Source: Daucus carota subsp. sativus
Lineage: Eukaryota; Streptophyta; Magnoliopsida; Apiales; Apiaceae
Assembly: GCF_001625215.2 (NCBI RefSeq)
Contig: NC_030386.2
Span: forward strand, 22,786,545-22,850,544
Length of the DNA stretch: 64,000 nt
Reading direction: 5' to 3'
The translations under genes and the position numbers were made by a program. This document shows, piece after piece, positions 23,679-34,509 of the stretch. Position 1 is the stretch's first letter, and each line of letters begins with the position of its first letter. The notes under the pieces were generated by a model. The model was given only the letters and a program-made list of their open reading frames with translations, made no database searches and was not told where the DNA came from.

Positions 23679-24849
23679 TGATAGAGCATATATTTATATA
23701 TGTTTTTATATGATTTTATTCCCATAATTTTAGTATTTTGTAAATAATCGGGATGTTACTAATTGATTTTAAGTGTTTAATTTCAGGAAAATAAATATTC
23801 CTAAAGTTGGATTAAATCAAGCTTATTTGAGCTTAATCAGATGGAAATTCGGACTTTATGGATAGCCAGCGAAGCAAATCTTGTTTGGGTCGTAACTTGA
23901 GTTCTGGATGTCAGAATTGGGCGATTTAACAGCCCACGCGAAGATATTGGAATTTTCTACAAGTTTAAAGTGGTCCAGATATCAAAATCCAACTGGATCA
24001 GCCCAGAATCAGGCCTGAACAGCAGCCTACGAATTTCAGCATCAGAATCCAACCCGTTTTAGGATATTATTTTATTTTCTTGTAAATTAAGAAAACTCTT
24101 ATATATATATTAGGGTTTGATAGAGATTAGAGACAACTAACTTTGTATCATATAGAATAATATAGAGATAGCTTTTTAGAGAGAAAAGGGAGAGAAACAC
24201 TTGTGAGAGAGATTGGAAGAAGGAGTGAAGGGATTCATCCGGACTTCAAGCACTTTCGTCAAGTTGTATTCTTCGTACTTATATTCTTACTCTCATGGTT
24301 TGTGGTATAAATATATATTTGTTTCATCTATTCATGAGTAGCTAATCCTTTGATCCAAGAGTTAGGTAGTATTCTTTGGCTTATTATGTTTGTTTAGTTG
24401 GATTGTGTTTTCTCTTGATTTGTTAATCTGTCATTGAGTGCTTTATACAATTAAAAGAGTAGCTAACTTTTAATTGAATCTGTAGGAGTTATAACGAATC
24501 GGGAGAGGAGTTATAATTCTAGTACATGATATGATGGACACAATTTGAGTACTGGATCGGGAGATAATTATGAGAATTGTGAGACATAAAATCCTTGGTT
24601 CTTAATAGTTTACAAGTGTTCTTTGATTGACCATGGGAGTGGCTTTTAATGGATAATTGTAGGCATTATAATCTACCTTGGGAGAGGATTTTATAAATAT
24701 TAGAAGGTTGTTTTAGCAAACAAGAGACACAAATTAGACATTCATGATAGCCATTGAAGAACTTTAATTCTTGGGTTGTTTTCTCTCATATTTATTATAT
24801 AGTTTATTTATTTATTATAATAATTAGTTGATAACCATACATCACCAAA
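23679..24849. mobile_element. Inserted element (possibly a solo LTR) in the antisense ORF
   Basis: 1171 bp of AT-rich sequence split the ORF between two CCGTTAGG copies (23671-23678 and 24850-24857). It starts TGATAGAGCA and nears its end with ATACATCA. It contains a TATA-like TTATATATATATTAGGG (about 24098) and leader-like sequence, as an LTR would. No polyprotein is seen. Because the ATCA terminus is 5 bp short of the repeat, the class is uncertain. Confidence 0.55.
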
Positions 24850-26827
24850 CCGTTAGGGAGGTGACCCGGGTGGAGTCCTCGATGCAGAGCGAGTCGAGCG
24901 GACTTCACCTATACCTTGATAAGGCTTGGTCAACCGAGGGCTTTCATTCTTTGAGGGACCCGGAGGGCTGGAAGGGAAAATAACCAGCACACCTCGAAGG
25001 TGGGTTATTCGACTTCTCAGCTCTTGAGAGATCGCCTCGCTTATTGTCCCGAGACGAGGCGGAGGCCCAGGTCCGAGAACTGCTCGCATTGGAGAGGGCA
25101 AAGAAGAGGCGACGCCCCAACAGCGAGGGTTCTGACATCGGTGATGCGAGCCCTTGGGATTCTGGTACCGATGAATCCTTGGGAAGGGCCTATTATGAGG
25201 TCGATGCTGAAGGGGATATCTCTGATTCCGAGGACAGAGAATGGCAGGAGGGGGACCCCGAGCCCGACTACCTTGACGAGTTTGCGAAGCCTGAGGCCAA
25301 CTCTGATGAACTTGAGGACATGACCCGGGCCGTTAACTACTGCAACTATGACTACATTCCCGAGGAATCAAAGGAGCCGTACCACGCGCCCTCTCAGCCC
25401 GAACTAGAGGGGCCTATTTATTCAGGGGCTCTTCAAGATGAAGCCTCGTCGTCAGCGAGGCCAAAATCACCTCGTTTTTTGGCTTGCAAAGATATCTCCA
25501 CTTCATTGAGCGAAAGAGAGTTGGCGGATCTTGCCGAACAGTATAATTTGGGGGGCCGCCTTGTCCTTCCACGACCCCATCAGAGATGCTATAGGTTTAA
25601 CTTCGCGGAGAATTGGGGTAGGGTCCCCCGGCTCATCCTCTCATCCACTTTAGTAAAGATCGGGGTCGCCTCGCCCCTTCATCCATTCTTGGCCGAGGTG
25701 TGCGAGGCCTATCAACTCGCCCCGATACAAATCAATCCCAATGGCTATCGTTCAATGATAGCTTTGTATATAATTTATAAGGAAGAGGGCTTTGACACTC
25801 TGGATGCGAGGACTCTAGGGTATTTCCTGCAGCTGAAGCGGTCCCCAAAGAAGGATTTCGGGTACGTCTATTTCTCAGTTTGGCCCGAATTCTACGGGAA
25901 GAACTTGCTCATAAGGGCTCCTAGTAACTCCGGCCTGTGGAAGGAGCCCTATTTCTATGCCTACGACGTCCCCCGGGTTAAGACCTCCTTCGATTATAAC
26001 CCTGGTAAGCAACCCGTATTTTACTGTTACATACATGCGTTCCCTCTTTTTGTGCGAGGCATGTACTGTCTTTTCTTTATCGTCTATGTGCTGATTTGTT
26101 TAAGTCATGTGTCCTCGCAGTAGCCCCTACTCGCACTATCCTCAAGGACGAGGAGAAGCGGGTCGCAGACCAAGTCCTTTCTCTTCCCTCAGAGAAGAGG
26201 AACGTGAGGGAGCTGCTGTCCAGAGAAAATCTGATTAAGCACGGATTCCTTAACCCATCAATTGACGAGGCCCGTCGCAGGATGACGAAGAAGAAGCAGG
26301 CTGTGGCCAAGGCCCCGAAAGCCCCTAAGGCCCCCAGGGTCACCAAGGCCTCGCTACAAGAGAAGGCCAGGGGAAAACTCCCCATGAAAGAAAGTAGGCC
26401 TCGTCGCGACGCGAGCCAGATGTTCGCTCGATTTAGCGAAGCGAACCCATGGCTCGCATAATCACGCATCCCCTTTTTACATGCATGCTTCATACTCATT
26501 GTCCTCGCATCCATTTATTTCTGTTTTGGACTAATGGGTTGTCCCTTTGTGTTGCAGAAATGTCACGATCCTCGAAGCAGCGAGGTCCGGTCCCTTTCGC
26601 TGTGGATGATGACGATGTTGCGATTCTGGGGGCGCAGAAGGCGGCCCCCAAAGGGCTTATGGCAGATGCGAGGCGTCCTCCATCAAGGGTCCTTCCTTTC
26701 GAGCCTGATCCTAAGAAGGCTAGACTTGGCGACCCCCCTGCCATCATGACCTCCTCTATTCCTAGCGACCCCCCTGCCGCCACTCCCATCATTGGCAGGG
26801 TCGCCTCTACTTTCTCCAAGTACGGCT

Positions 26828-26849
26828 ACAGTACGGCCACAGTACGGCC
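26828..26849. repeat. 11-bp tandem duplication causing a frameshift
   Basis: ACAGTACGGCC occurs twice in a row. Counting one copy only, the reading frame before it joins exactly the coiled-coil frame after it. This is therefore the frame-breaking mutation. Confidence 0.85.
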
Positions 26850-27494
26850 AGCGAGCCTAAGGTCCTGACCTGGACCATCTCGCCGCTAGAGGAGAATAAC
26901 TCCATCCTTACCAAACTTCTCGGCGAGGCGTTCATTCGCCAGGCCTCGCATGCGAGGGAGGTGAAGGGGCTCGCTGCGGCCAAGGGCAAATTGGCACAGG
27001 ATAACAAGATCCTTAAGCAGAAAGTGGACGACCAATCTCTCAGGATCACCCAGCTGAAGGATGCCCAGAAGGACGCTGTGGACAAAGCTAGTTCCAAACT
27101 CAAAAAGGATCTTGATGAGGTCAGGGGGAAGTTGAAGACGGCTGAGGAGGAGAACAAGAAGCTGGATGAGGCTAGGGCCGCGGCTGTTCGAAATGGGGAG
27201 AGCCTCGCTGAGGAACTGGCAGCCATGAGGACAAACCAGCCTACCATGCTTCGTGAGGCCAAGTACTCAGGACAAATTTCCTTCATGAAGGGGTTCCTGA
27301 GGGTGTTCCCTGATTTTGACTGGTCTCAGATGGGCGAGGCCACGGCCCGTTATGCCGCCGAACTAAAGGCCGAGATGGAGGAGGAGGATGCTGCGAAGCG
27401 AGCCGAAAGGGAGGCCGCGAAGCGAGCTGAAGATGGCGATGAAGCGGCTCGCACTCAGGGAGACCCGGACCCCTCAGCGGATCCACAACCATGA

Positions 27495-28499
27495 TCTTCA
27501 TCTCATCTCTTCTTTTGTAGTCCGAAACTTTGAACAAGGGAGGTGGGCACCCTAACTGCTCCACGGATGTATTTGATAATAATTTCTGTCATTGAATATT
27601 TTCCAACTGTCTTGGGGTCGCTGTTGGGCGAGCCCTAACTTCTTGTGCACAAATGTTTTCTTGCTTTAATATCCGTCTTCGTATGCCTTTCTTTCTGTTG
27701 CTACATTGTATTTTCGAGTACTGTCTTTACTTTTCCCCAGGTAACGATTCACGGCCTTCGAGGCGTCGTGGAACACTAAGGGTGACCTCCCCTCGCTAGG
27801 AGGGGGTTGCATAGCGAGCCCTGGGTCCGTGATGCGACCCGGGCTTCGCGGCTCCATAGTATGTATGAATGCGAACCCTCCTCGTGGAGAGGGGGCGTTC
27901 CTCATTTTCATCTTCACCTATAGCAGGTACTCCTTTTTCCAATTTCATGTAAGTGTCTCGGGGTCGCATAACGAGCCCCGTTGTTTGTAGCTATACAGTT
28001 GAAGGGTCGTGCCCGCTCCTCGAGAAAACAGACGAGGGGGACATGTCCTCATCTTCTGATAGGTATGCAGGGATCACTTAGTTGGCCTTCTTCAGTTATG
28101 TTTAGTGGGGGGTGTCCACACCTAGTTAATAGGGGGTCGCCTCATCGCCTAGTTATAACTTAGTTGGGGTCGCGTAGCGAAGCCTGGTGACAAGGGGGGG
28201 TCGTTTTCACGAGCCAAACGCCCTTATCATACATATGCATACAGTTCCACTCATGATAAAAAGGATTAAGACGAATCATATTACACTTTGAAAGTATGCA
28301 GTTTATTGAATTCAAATGCATAAGTAGATATGTGGGACAAGCCCCCACTGCTTACTAAAATTTAAATGCGTAGATAGATATGTGGGGCAAGCCCCCACTG
28401 CTTAGATATAATAAAAAGTACTAGAGGAGGCGTCTATATGACCACTACCCCTAGACTTAAGGTGAACAACGTTCAAGTTGAGTCTAGAACACAGAGAAG
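27495..28499. other. Non-coding zone between antisense ORF and pol of the gypsy element
   Basis: Contains many variants of GGGTCGCATAGCGAGCCC, a GC-rich degenerate repeat, and a 50-bp direct repeat at about 28314-28413 (TGTGGGACAAGCCCCCACTG at 28331 and its near copy at 28381). No supported gene. Confidence 0.65.
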
Positions 28500-30484
28500 C
28501 TACTGATAGTACTTGCGGAGGTGTTCCGCATTCCATGCTCTGGGAACCATCTTGTCATTCATGTCCACTAAGTGATAGGTGCCTCCCCATATAACTGCTT
28601 TGACCTTGTAGGGCCCCTCTTAGTTGGCGCCAAAAACTCTATGTGCAGCCACCTTAGTGTTTGGCATGACTCTCCTAAGAACCAGATCACCGACACGAAG
28701 GGGACGACCCTTCACCTACCCATTATAGTGCCTGGAGGACCTTTGTTGGTAAGAGGCCAGTCGGATTTAGGAGTTCGTCCTCACTTCCTCGATCATATCT
28801 AAGTAGAGGCGATGGTTGGCCTCATTTGCTTCGGGGTCATAGTGATCTCTGCGGAAGGAGCCAGCTCCTACTTCAACCGGGACCATGGCCTCGCAGCCAT
28901 ATGTGAGAGAGAATGGGGTCTCACCGGTTGTACTCCGGGGCGTGGTATTGTAGGACCACAGCACCCGGGGGAGCTCCTCAGGCCAATCTCCTTTGGCCTC
29001 CTCCAGTTTTGCCTTGAGAGTATGCTTGATTATCTTGTTGATGGCCTCAGTTTGGCCGTTGGATTGAGGGTGACATACGGTTGAGAAATCTTTTTTTATG
29101 CCAAGTGCCTCACAAAAGTCTCGCAGCTCCTTGCTGTCAAACTACTTGCCATTATCTGAGATGAGTTTGTAGGGGATCCCATAGCGGCACACAATAGACT
29201 TGTGCACGAAGTCCTTTATCTTTTTAGCAGTGATAGTGGCTAGAGGCTCAGCTTCTGCCCATTTGGTGAAATAGTCTACAGCCACCACAGCATATTTAAC
29301 ATCCCCCTTGGCTTTGGGTAGTTCACCGATAAAGTCGATTCCCCACATAGCAAAGGGCCAAGGGCTAGAGAGGGACGTGAGTCTGGCTGCTGGTAGGTTG
29401 CTATAGTTGGCATACCTTTGGCACTTGCTGCAGCTGCGAGCAAAATCCTGAGCATCCTGTCGGATTGTGGGCCAATAATACCCCTTGGTGCACAATCTTT
29501 TGAGCAAGGGAGCTACCCCTTGAGTGATTACTACAAATTCCCTCGTGTATTTCCCGCATGATGTAGTTGCACTCCTCCCTAGGGATGTGCATTCGGTTCG
29601 GTTAACCGAAAACCGAACCGAAAAACCGAAATAATTTCTGTTCGGTTAACCGAATTAAAAATTTCGGTTCGGTTTTCGGTAGCCAAATTTTGATTTTTCG
29701 GTTTTTCGGTTTTTAAACCTCGGTTAATCGAAAACCGAATGGTTAACCGAATTTTTGTATATTTTATAAAAAATAATATTTTTAATTAATTATATAAATA
29801 TTCTTATAATTTATAAGCGTGTATCTACGTAATCTACTGACCACTAAGAGTTCTTTTGCATCAAATTGAAGTCATAACTCTTCAAAATAACTACGACCCT
29901 TAATGGCATCAAATGCACAGTTTGTTAAGACACTCAAATTGTTTTTGCAGTTATTTTTTATTCTCGCTGTTCGTTTAGTTCTCTGGCCAGTGGCCACTTC
30001 CACTTATTTCAAGGGAGGTTAAAAGTTACTCCCAGATTATGATTCACATTGGGCAACTGTATGATCTGCATTTGCACTTCAGGGTACTGATCTTTTAAAC
30101 ATCACTCAAATGAAGATAATAGAGAAGGAAGAGCAGTTTTTTTTGAAAATTTCGGTTATTAATTTCGGTTTTCGGTATTAACCGAAATTTAAAATTCGGT
30201 TCGGTTACAAAACCGAATTTAATTCGGTTCGGTATTCGGTAAGGATTTTTATTGAAATTCGGTTTCGGTTAACCGAAAAAAAATTCGGTTTCGGTTTCGG
30301 TTAACCGAATGCACACCCCTACTCCTCCCCGTCGATGCACTTGAGGAGAGGGGAGTTGAAGCCTCTCCTGTAGAGGATATTGTCATAGATCACATAGCGA
30401 GCAGCCTTGTATCTGAGGCGCCTGGCCTCATTTTTGTCTTCGGGTAGAGTGCCTTCCTTAAGAAATTACAGAATAGGGGTCATC
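28500..30484 (-). pseudogene. Ty3/gypsy pol 3' part (integrase), broken
   Basis: Minus-strand translation shows the linker before integrase (30330-30484), the HHCC zinc-binding region, the catalytic core with Asp in WGIDFIGELP and in ISDNGK, the Glu in HPQSNGQTEAINK, and a C-terminal region ending at the stop at 28500-28502. It is split by a hAT MITE at 29580-30321. Stops lie right after SDNGK, at several places in 28600-28780, and in the linker; there is also a frameshift in the zinc-binding region. Protease, reverse transcriptase and gag are absent, so the copy cannot move by itself. Confidence 0.9.
29580..30321. mobile_element. hAT-type MITE in the gypsy integrase
   Basis: TIR TAGGGATGTGCATTCGG at the left and the inverted CCGAATGCACACCCCTA at the right, with exact 8-bp target duplications CTCCTCCC (29572-29579 and 30322-30329). 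The interior is full of GGTTAACCGAA repeats. Length 742 bp, no transposase. It inserted after the gypsy element. Confidence 0.95.
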
Positions 30485-31843
30485 CAGGACATTGTCTTTG
30501 ATTATTTATTAATCAAAAATAAATACTATCGAAAGAGTCTTGGGATTAAAAGGCATTAAACATTGAGGGTTACAACGAACATCTAATGTATTCTAATGTA
30601 TTCTTTAAGGGTTAAAAGGAACGAGATGTAAGTGAAAAGGAAGTAAAGTTATGTAACTTTCACTCATGTTTGTGCTCCCGAGTTTTTTAAAAGGAGGAAA
30701 GCAAGTGAAAGTGGATGCAAATATAGCATACTTCACTCCAAAAGTTTCACTCCAAAAGGGGGATGAAAGTGAAAGCACATTTGCTTTCACTTGCATTCTC
30801 TATTAAAAAAACTCGGGAGCGGGGCGGGGTTAAAAAGAACGAGCAAACTTTACATTCAATAGTAAAACATCGAGCCTACATCGGTACAACTTCCCAAACT
30901 TTGAGGGTTAAAAGCGCATTAATTAAGCCTAGTTTTTGATGTTGAGATTCCATGTAGCTGCCTTCTGGTTAGTCCCCTGATCTTCATATAGCTTGTTGTG
31001 GAGAATTTAACCTGGAATTGGAATACCAGCAATGCTCTAATTCTCTAGTTTTAAGAAATGGCCTAAAGTCTCAAAAAATCAAATATATCTACATTGGTGC
31101 TGACAGTCCAAAAAATCAAAAGATTCATTTATTTTTGATTAATGGGACACAATTTTAAATTTGCAGAGCTTAATATTTGCCAACCAGAATATCTTTAGTA
31201 AAACTCATCAGACTAGTTAAAGAAACTTTTGCATCAAAGGGAGATTTTTAACTACAAAAACCACTTCGAGTACCTTTATAATTGTCTCTAGTATTTATAA
31301 AAATAATATGGAAATTTCTGAAGCAACATAGCCAGGGTGATCACATAAATATATATTTATAGCTATATTTTTTTTAACTACATAGCTAGGATTTTATAGT
31401 GGCTTAAATGATTTGCCGATGAGATGAATGGGTCAAGTGAGATATTTTGACGTAATGGGTGGCGATATAAAACCCTTTTCTATTTTGACATGCTAACTCA
31501 TTTTTTAAGTAATGGTTTTTGATGATTAATGGAGTTGCTCTTAGATTATAGAGTACATTCAAAATGGATTAAGTGATTTTACTGAACCTTGTAGCAAACA
31601 TTTAAGGGTGACTATAAGTACCAGGAATTGTTTCTGCTATTATTAAGTTTTGGCACAGTAGATAAGAAAGTATGAATCACAAATATCACATTTATTTGCT
31701 GCCTCACTTTTACCAAAAGTCAGGTCTCCAGAAATAATTATTGATTGATACTTGAAATTTGTTCTAGCCGATGATATTGAAATAATACCCTTAGCCCATG
31801 ATATTGGAACAATACCAGATTATTTTGAACAAGAGAGCTAGAC
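30485..31843. other. Array flank between gypsy remnant and BAHD 2
   Basis: Non-coding. It matches 39335-40775 almost throughout, including a short N-terminal scrap of the diverged BAHD relic (about 30925-31000, ending in ATATAGCTTGTTGTGGAG). There are no complete genes. Confidence 0.7.
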
Positions 31844-33181
31844 CTAGAAAGAAGCATAGGCAAGCAGATCTTTATCAGCTAGGAAATTTTTCATGTCTTG
31901 TTCTTCCAGTCCAATGATGGTGTTTATACCATCTCCACTCGGTGTATCCATCAAAACTGCTGAATTATACAGACCTATGTCAACAAGTGCAGCTTTTACC
32001 GGCCTTCCCCACCCGAAATCCATCTCATCATATAATGGGAAATTACAAATGCTGCTCACGTAATAAGGCTTGTGATCAGTTTTTGCATATTTCAAAATCT
32101 GTGCCAGGTTTTTTCCGTCGACCAAACTTTTTGTTCCTTTAAGCTGCATCTTCCCTTTCTTCATTTGGGCTATCAATGTATTTAATCTTGTCTCATTCAT
32201 CGTACTTGTTGGAACGTGATTGATAGCAATTAGATTTCCCACACTTGTTTTTGGCAATGGAGGATCCATGAGAGGACGCATGTTTATGGTATTCATCAGT
32301 ACAGATTTAGTATAGGCCCCGGAGTTTGAGGCAGTTGCGGCTCCTACAGCACACCTGTAGAGGAGTGCAGTCACAAGCTCATTCCGCGTATAATTTTGAT
32401 TTAGGCCATCTTGTCTGTCTTGCATTTCCACCTCAGCCTTGAGTTTCGCTATCTTTGAGTTGGGAAACACTATCTCGGTAGTGATCCAAAACTTTTCAGG
32501 ATGCGAAAATTCAAAGGCGGTTAAATCATCATTACATGATGGTGGTGATGATTGCTGCAGCTCGTTCAAAAAAGTGGGACTAAGATGCACAAGTTTTTCT
32601 TCATTGTCAGGGTCGCGGCAAAGGCTTGCCCAGTAACTTAGGAATGACAACAAAGTGAGAGCATCAGCAATACTGTGGGAGAGGCTCACAGCTACAGCTA
32701 TTCCTCCGCAAGAGAAATGGTTTAGTTGAACAGCCATTAAATTACCAGAGGACAACAAAGGTCCCCATATGGTACCAGGGGGACAGAGATGACCATAACC
32801 ATCTTCTTCATCCCTGGTAGGAGTTTTTTCCAGAATTTCTGATAATTTACATGCTACCTGGGCCTCAAAGAATTCAATGCCTTGGTCATTGTATTCTATG
32901 CGTGATCCTGAAGAACTTAGCTTTCCCGCAAATGGATAGTACTTGGAAAGTGTATTGGATAGAGAGTTCTTGAGTAGATTTGGTATGGTGGCTTTATGAG
33001 CTAGTGATTGTGGATTGGAATAGAAGAATATCATAGGCGTGTAAGGACCGGGCAACCCTAGATCATGTAAAGGAAGAATGTAAGGCTTGAGGTTCAAGGG
33101 CGTGGGAGAGGCCGGTTTAATGTTGGTTTTTGATTTTGAGACTATATGCAAATGCCTTCTAATTAGTCCCCTTATTATCAT
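31844..33181 (-). CDS. BAHD acyltransferase, copy 2 (intact)
   Basis: A 445-aa single-exon member of the same tandem family. HXXXD is HSIAD at residues 169-173 and DFGWG is at 388-392, so the catalytic His and Asp are kept. It is four residues longer than copy 1, with an extra stretch in the ELQQSSPPS region and a VDGKNL insertion in the MQLKGTKSL region. Promoter, TATA box and start agree with copy 1. The last third differs from copy 1 in the segment before TPSGDGIN (ALVDIGLYNSAV instead of AFVDIAVPNAAV), which is near the active-site channel in this family and may change specificity (inference). Confidence 0.93.
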   Translation of the reverse strand: MIIRGLIRRHLHIVSKSKTNIKPASPTPLNLKPYILPLHDLGLPGPYTPMIFFYSNPQSLAHKATIPNLLKNSLSNTLSKYYPFAGKLSSSGSRIEYNDQGIEFFEAQVACKLSEILEKTPTRDEEDGYGHLCPPGTIWGPLLSSGNLMAVQLNHFSCGGIAVAVSLSHSIADALTLLSFLSYWASLCRDPDNEEKLVHLSPTFLNELQQSSPPSCNDDLTAFEFSHPEKFWITTEIVFPNSKIAKLKAEVEMQDRQDGLNQNYTRNELVTALLYRCAVGAATASNSGAYTKSVLMNTINMRPLMDPPLPKTSVGNLIAINHVPTSTMNETRLNTLIAQMKKGKMQLKGTKSLVDGKNLAQILKYAKTDHKPYYVSSICNFPLYDEMDFGWGRPVKAALVDIGLYNSAVLMDTPSGDGINTIIGLEEQDMKNFLADKDLLAYASF

Positions 33182-33252
33182 GCTGCCAGTTGTGGAGAAT
33201 ATAAGCTCTATTGCAAGGAATGAGGGTAGAAATGCATCTCCATTGTTCCTGT

Positions 33253-33260
33253 ATTATATA
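33253..33260 (-). promoter_or_regulatory. TATA box of BAHD copy 2
   Basis: TATATAAT on the minus strand, 72 nt before the ATG, in a leader nearly identical to that of copy 1. Confidence 0.6.
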
Positions 33261-33386
33261 CCCGTTTAGCTGTCTATGCTTGAATAAAATAATGCAATTT
33301 ATATTATTAGCCTGTAGCATGCATCTATGGAAAATAGTTGAAAGGACAACTGAATTGATTGCTATACTATTTGAACCAAATTAGTG

Positions 33387-33669
33387 CTCCCTCCATCTCT
33401 TCATACTTTTCAACTGAATGTAATTAAATACAACTTTCATGTGACAAATATATATACTTTCATATATATGAAAAATATATACTATCAATAGAATCTTGTG
33501 ATTCAGGAGGAATGTCAATCTCTAGTTTGCAGACGAAGAAACATGGTTCCCCTTCTAGTAGATTAAATATATTTTCTAATAATACAATTTCCAAAATTTT
33601 ATTAATCATATCGTTCAAATTTTGATTAATTTGACTACAGACATAACTGCTGTTTTGGGGCGACGGGAG
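33387..33669. mobile_element. Stowaway-like MITE, unit 2 copy
   Basis: Counterpart of 17931-18209, with a small internal insertion (an extra ATAT near 33465). The left flank TA has become TG. Confidence 0.7.
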
Positions 33670-34509
33670 TACTATCTTTGAGTTGGAAGGTAGTGATCCA
33701 GTACTTCTCAGGAACTAAAACTTCAGCAGCAGCAGTTAAATCATCACTACTTGATTGCGGCAACTACATCTCGTGCACGAAACAGAGACTAAGATGCACA
33801 AGTTTTTCCTGGTCATCAGGGTTGCGGGACAATCTTACCCAGTAACTCAAAAATGACAATACAGTGAGTGCATCAGCTATACGGTGGGATAGGCTCACAG
33901 CAATGGCCCCAATCCTCCGCAAGAGAAATGATTCAGCTAAACAGCCATTATATTAGGAGAAGACGACACATCATGCCATATCATACAGTCCCTCATTCCC
34001 ATTTTAATAGTTATGTTTGTGAAAATAAAATGTCCCATAATATTTGTCATTTTTTTTTCAATAAAACTTTTATACTGTTTTCAAAGTTGACTATCATCAA
34101 CTCACGCAATTTTCAAAAATTATTAAGCAAATAACTATGAAATTCTAATAAAATGACTGAAAACTTGGTTATATTCATGTGTAATTTATGTAATTTTAAC
34201 GATCACAACAATAACAAGACATCACATTTAATATTTCTTGATATGTGTGAAATTTGCAAAAAAGACTATTAATATGGGAGGGATGGAGGGAGTGTATACC
34301 ATGCTAAAAGAGATTACTGCAACCATCTTTTTTCATCCTTGACAGGAGTTCTTTCCAGAATTTCAGATTGTAAGAATCAGCTACCACAGGCGATCATTTA
34401 GGATGATTATATTGTTTGAGCTTAAGGGTGTGGTAGAAGCCGGTTTTATATTAGTTTTTGATGTTTAGATTCCATGTAGCTGCCTTCTGCTTAGTCCCCT
34501 GATCGTCAT
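33670..34509 (-). pseudogene. Diverged BAHD relic K2
   Basis: Second copy of the K relic. The middle piece is at 33670-33955 and the N-terminal piece ends at 34509, with a Stowaway element between them. It has an additional stop in the MQLP region (CAACTACAT in place of CAACTGCAT). No C-terminal half. Confidence 0.85.
33986..34294. mobile_element. Stowaway MITE inside BAHD relic K2
   Basis: Same position, ends and TA flanks as the element at 18526-18836. Confidence 0.85.

Larger units (their letters stand above)
23511..27494 (+). pseudogene. Antisense extra ORF of the gypsy element (Transposase_28-type and coiled-coil regions)
   Basis: A gene-like unit on the strand opposite to pol. It starts MSESEASHASSSAPS at 23511, runs in frame to 23678, is interrupted by an inserted element, and resumes in the same frame at 24858. 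There is an in-frame TAA at 24981. From 25044 comes an acidic stretch, then a conserved block (about 25490-26000, ERELADLAEQYNLGG...) resembling the plant putative gypsy-type transposon domain. Probable introns follow: GTAAGC at about 26005 to GCAG before 26121, and another ending GTTGCAG near 26560. A 11-bp tandem duplication at 26828-26849 shifts the frame. The last part (26850-27494) is a Lys/Glu-rich coiled coil. The function is unknown. In this copy it is broken. Confidence 0.75.
21639..30484 (-). mobile_element. Truncated Ty3/gypsy element, Tat-like, with antisense extra ORF
   Basis: Read on the minus strand, this holds the end of pol (RNase H-integrase linker, integrase), a non-coding zone, an extra gene on the opposite strand, a polypurine tract and the 3' LTR. 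The 5' LTR, gag, protease and reverse transcriptase are missing: the element stops abruptly at 30484, where BAHD flank sequence resumes. Extra ORFs in antisense between pol and the 3' LTR are known from the Tat lineage of plant gypsy elements, hence the lineage call. The region is much richer in GC than its surroundings. It is defective: several stops, a frameshift and two later insertions. Confidence 0.85.

Noticed and set aside
28314-28413. Possible CRISPR-like repeat
   Set aside because: Only two direct copies with no spacers, in plant retroelement DNA; a simple duplication.
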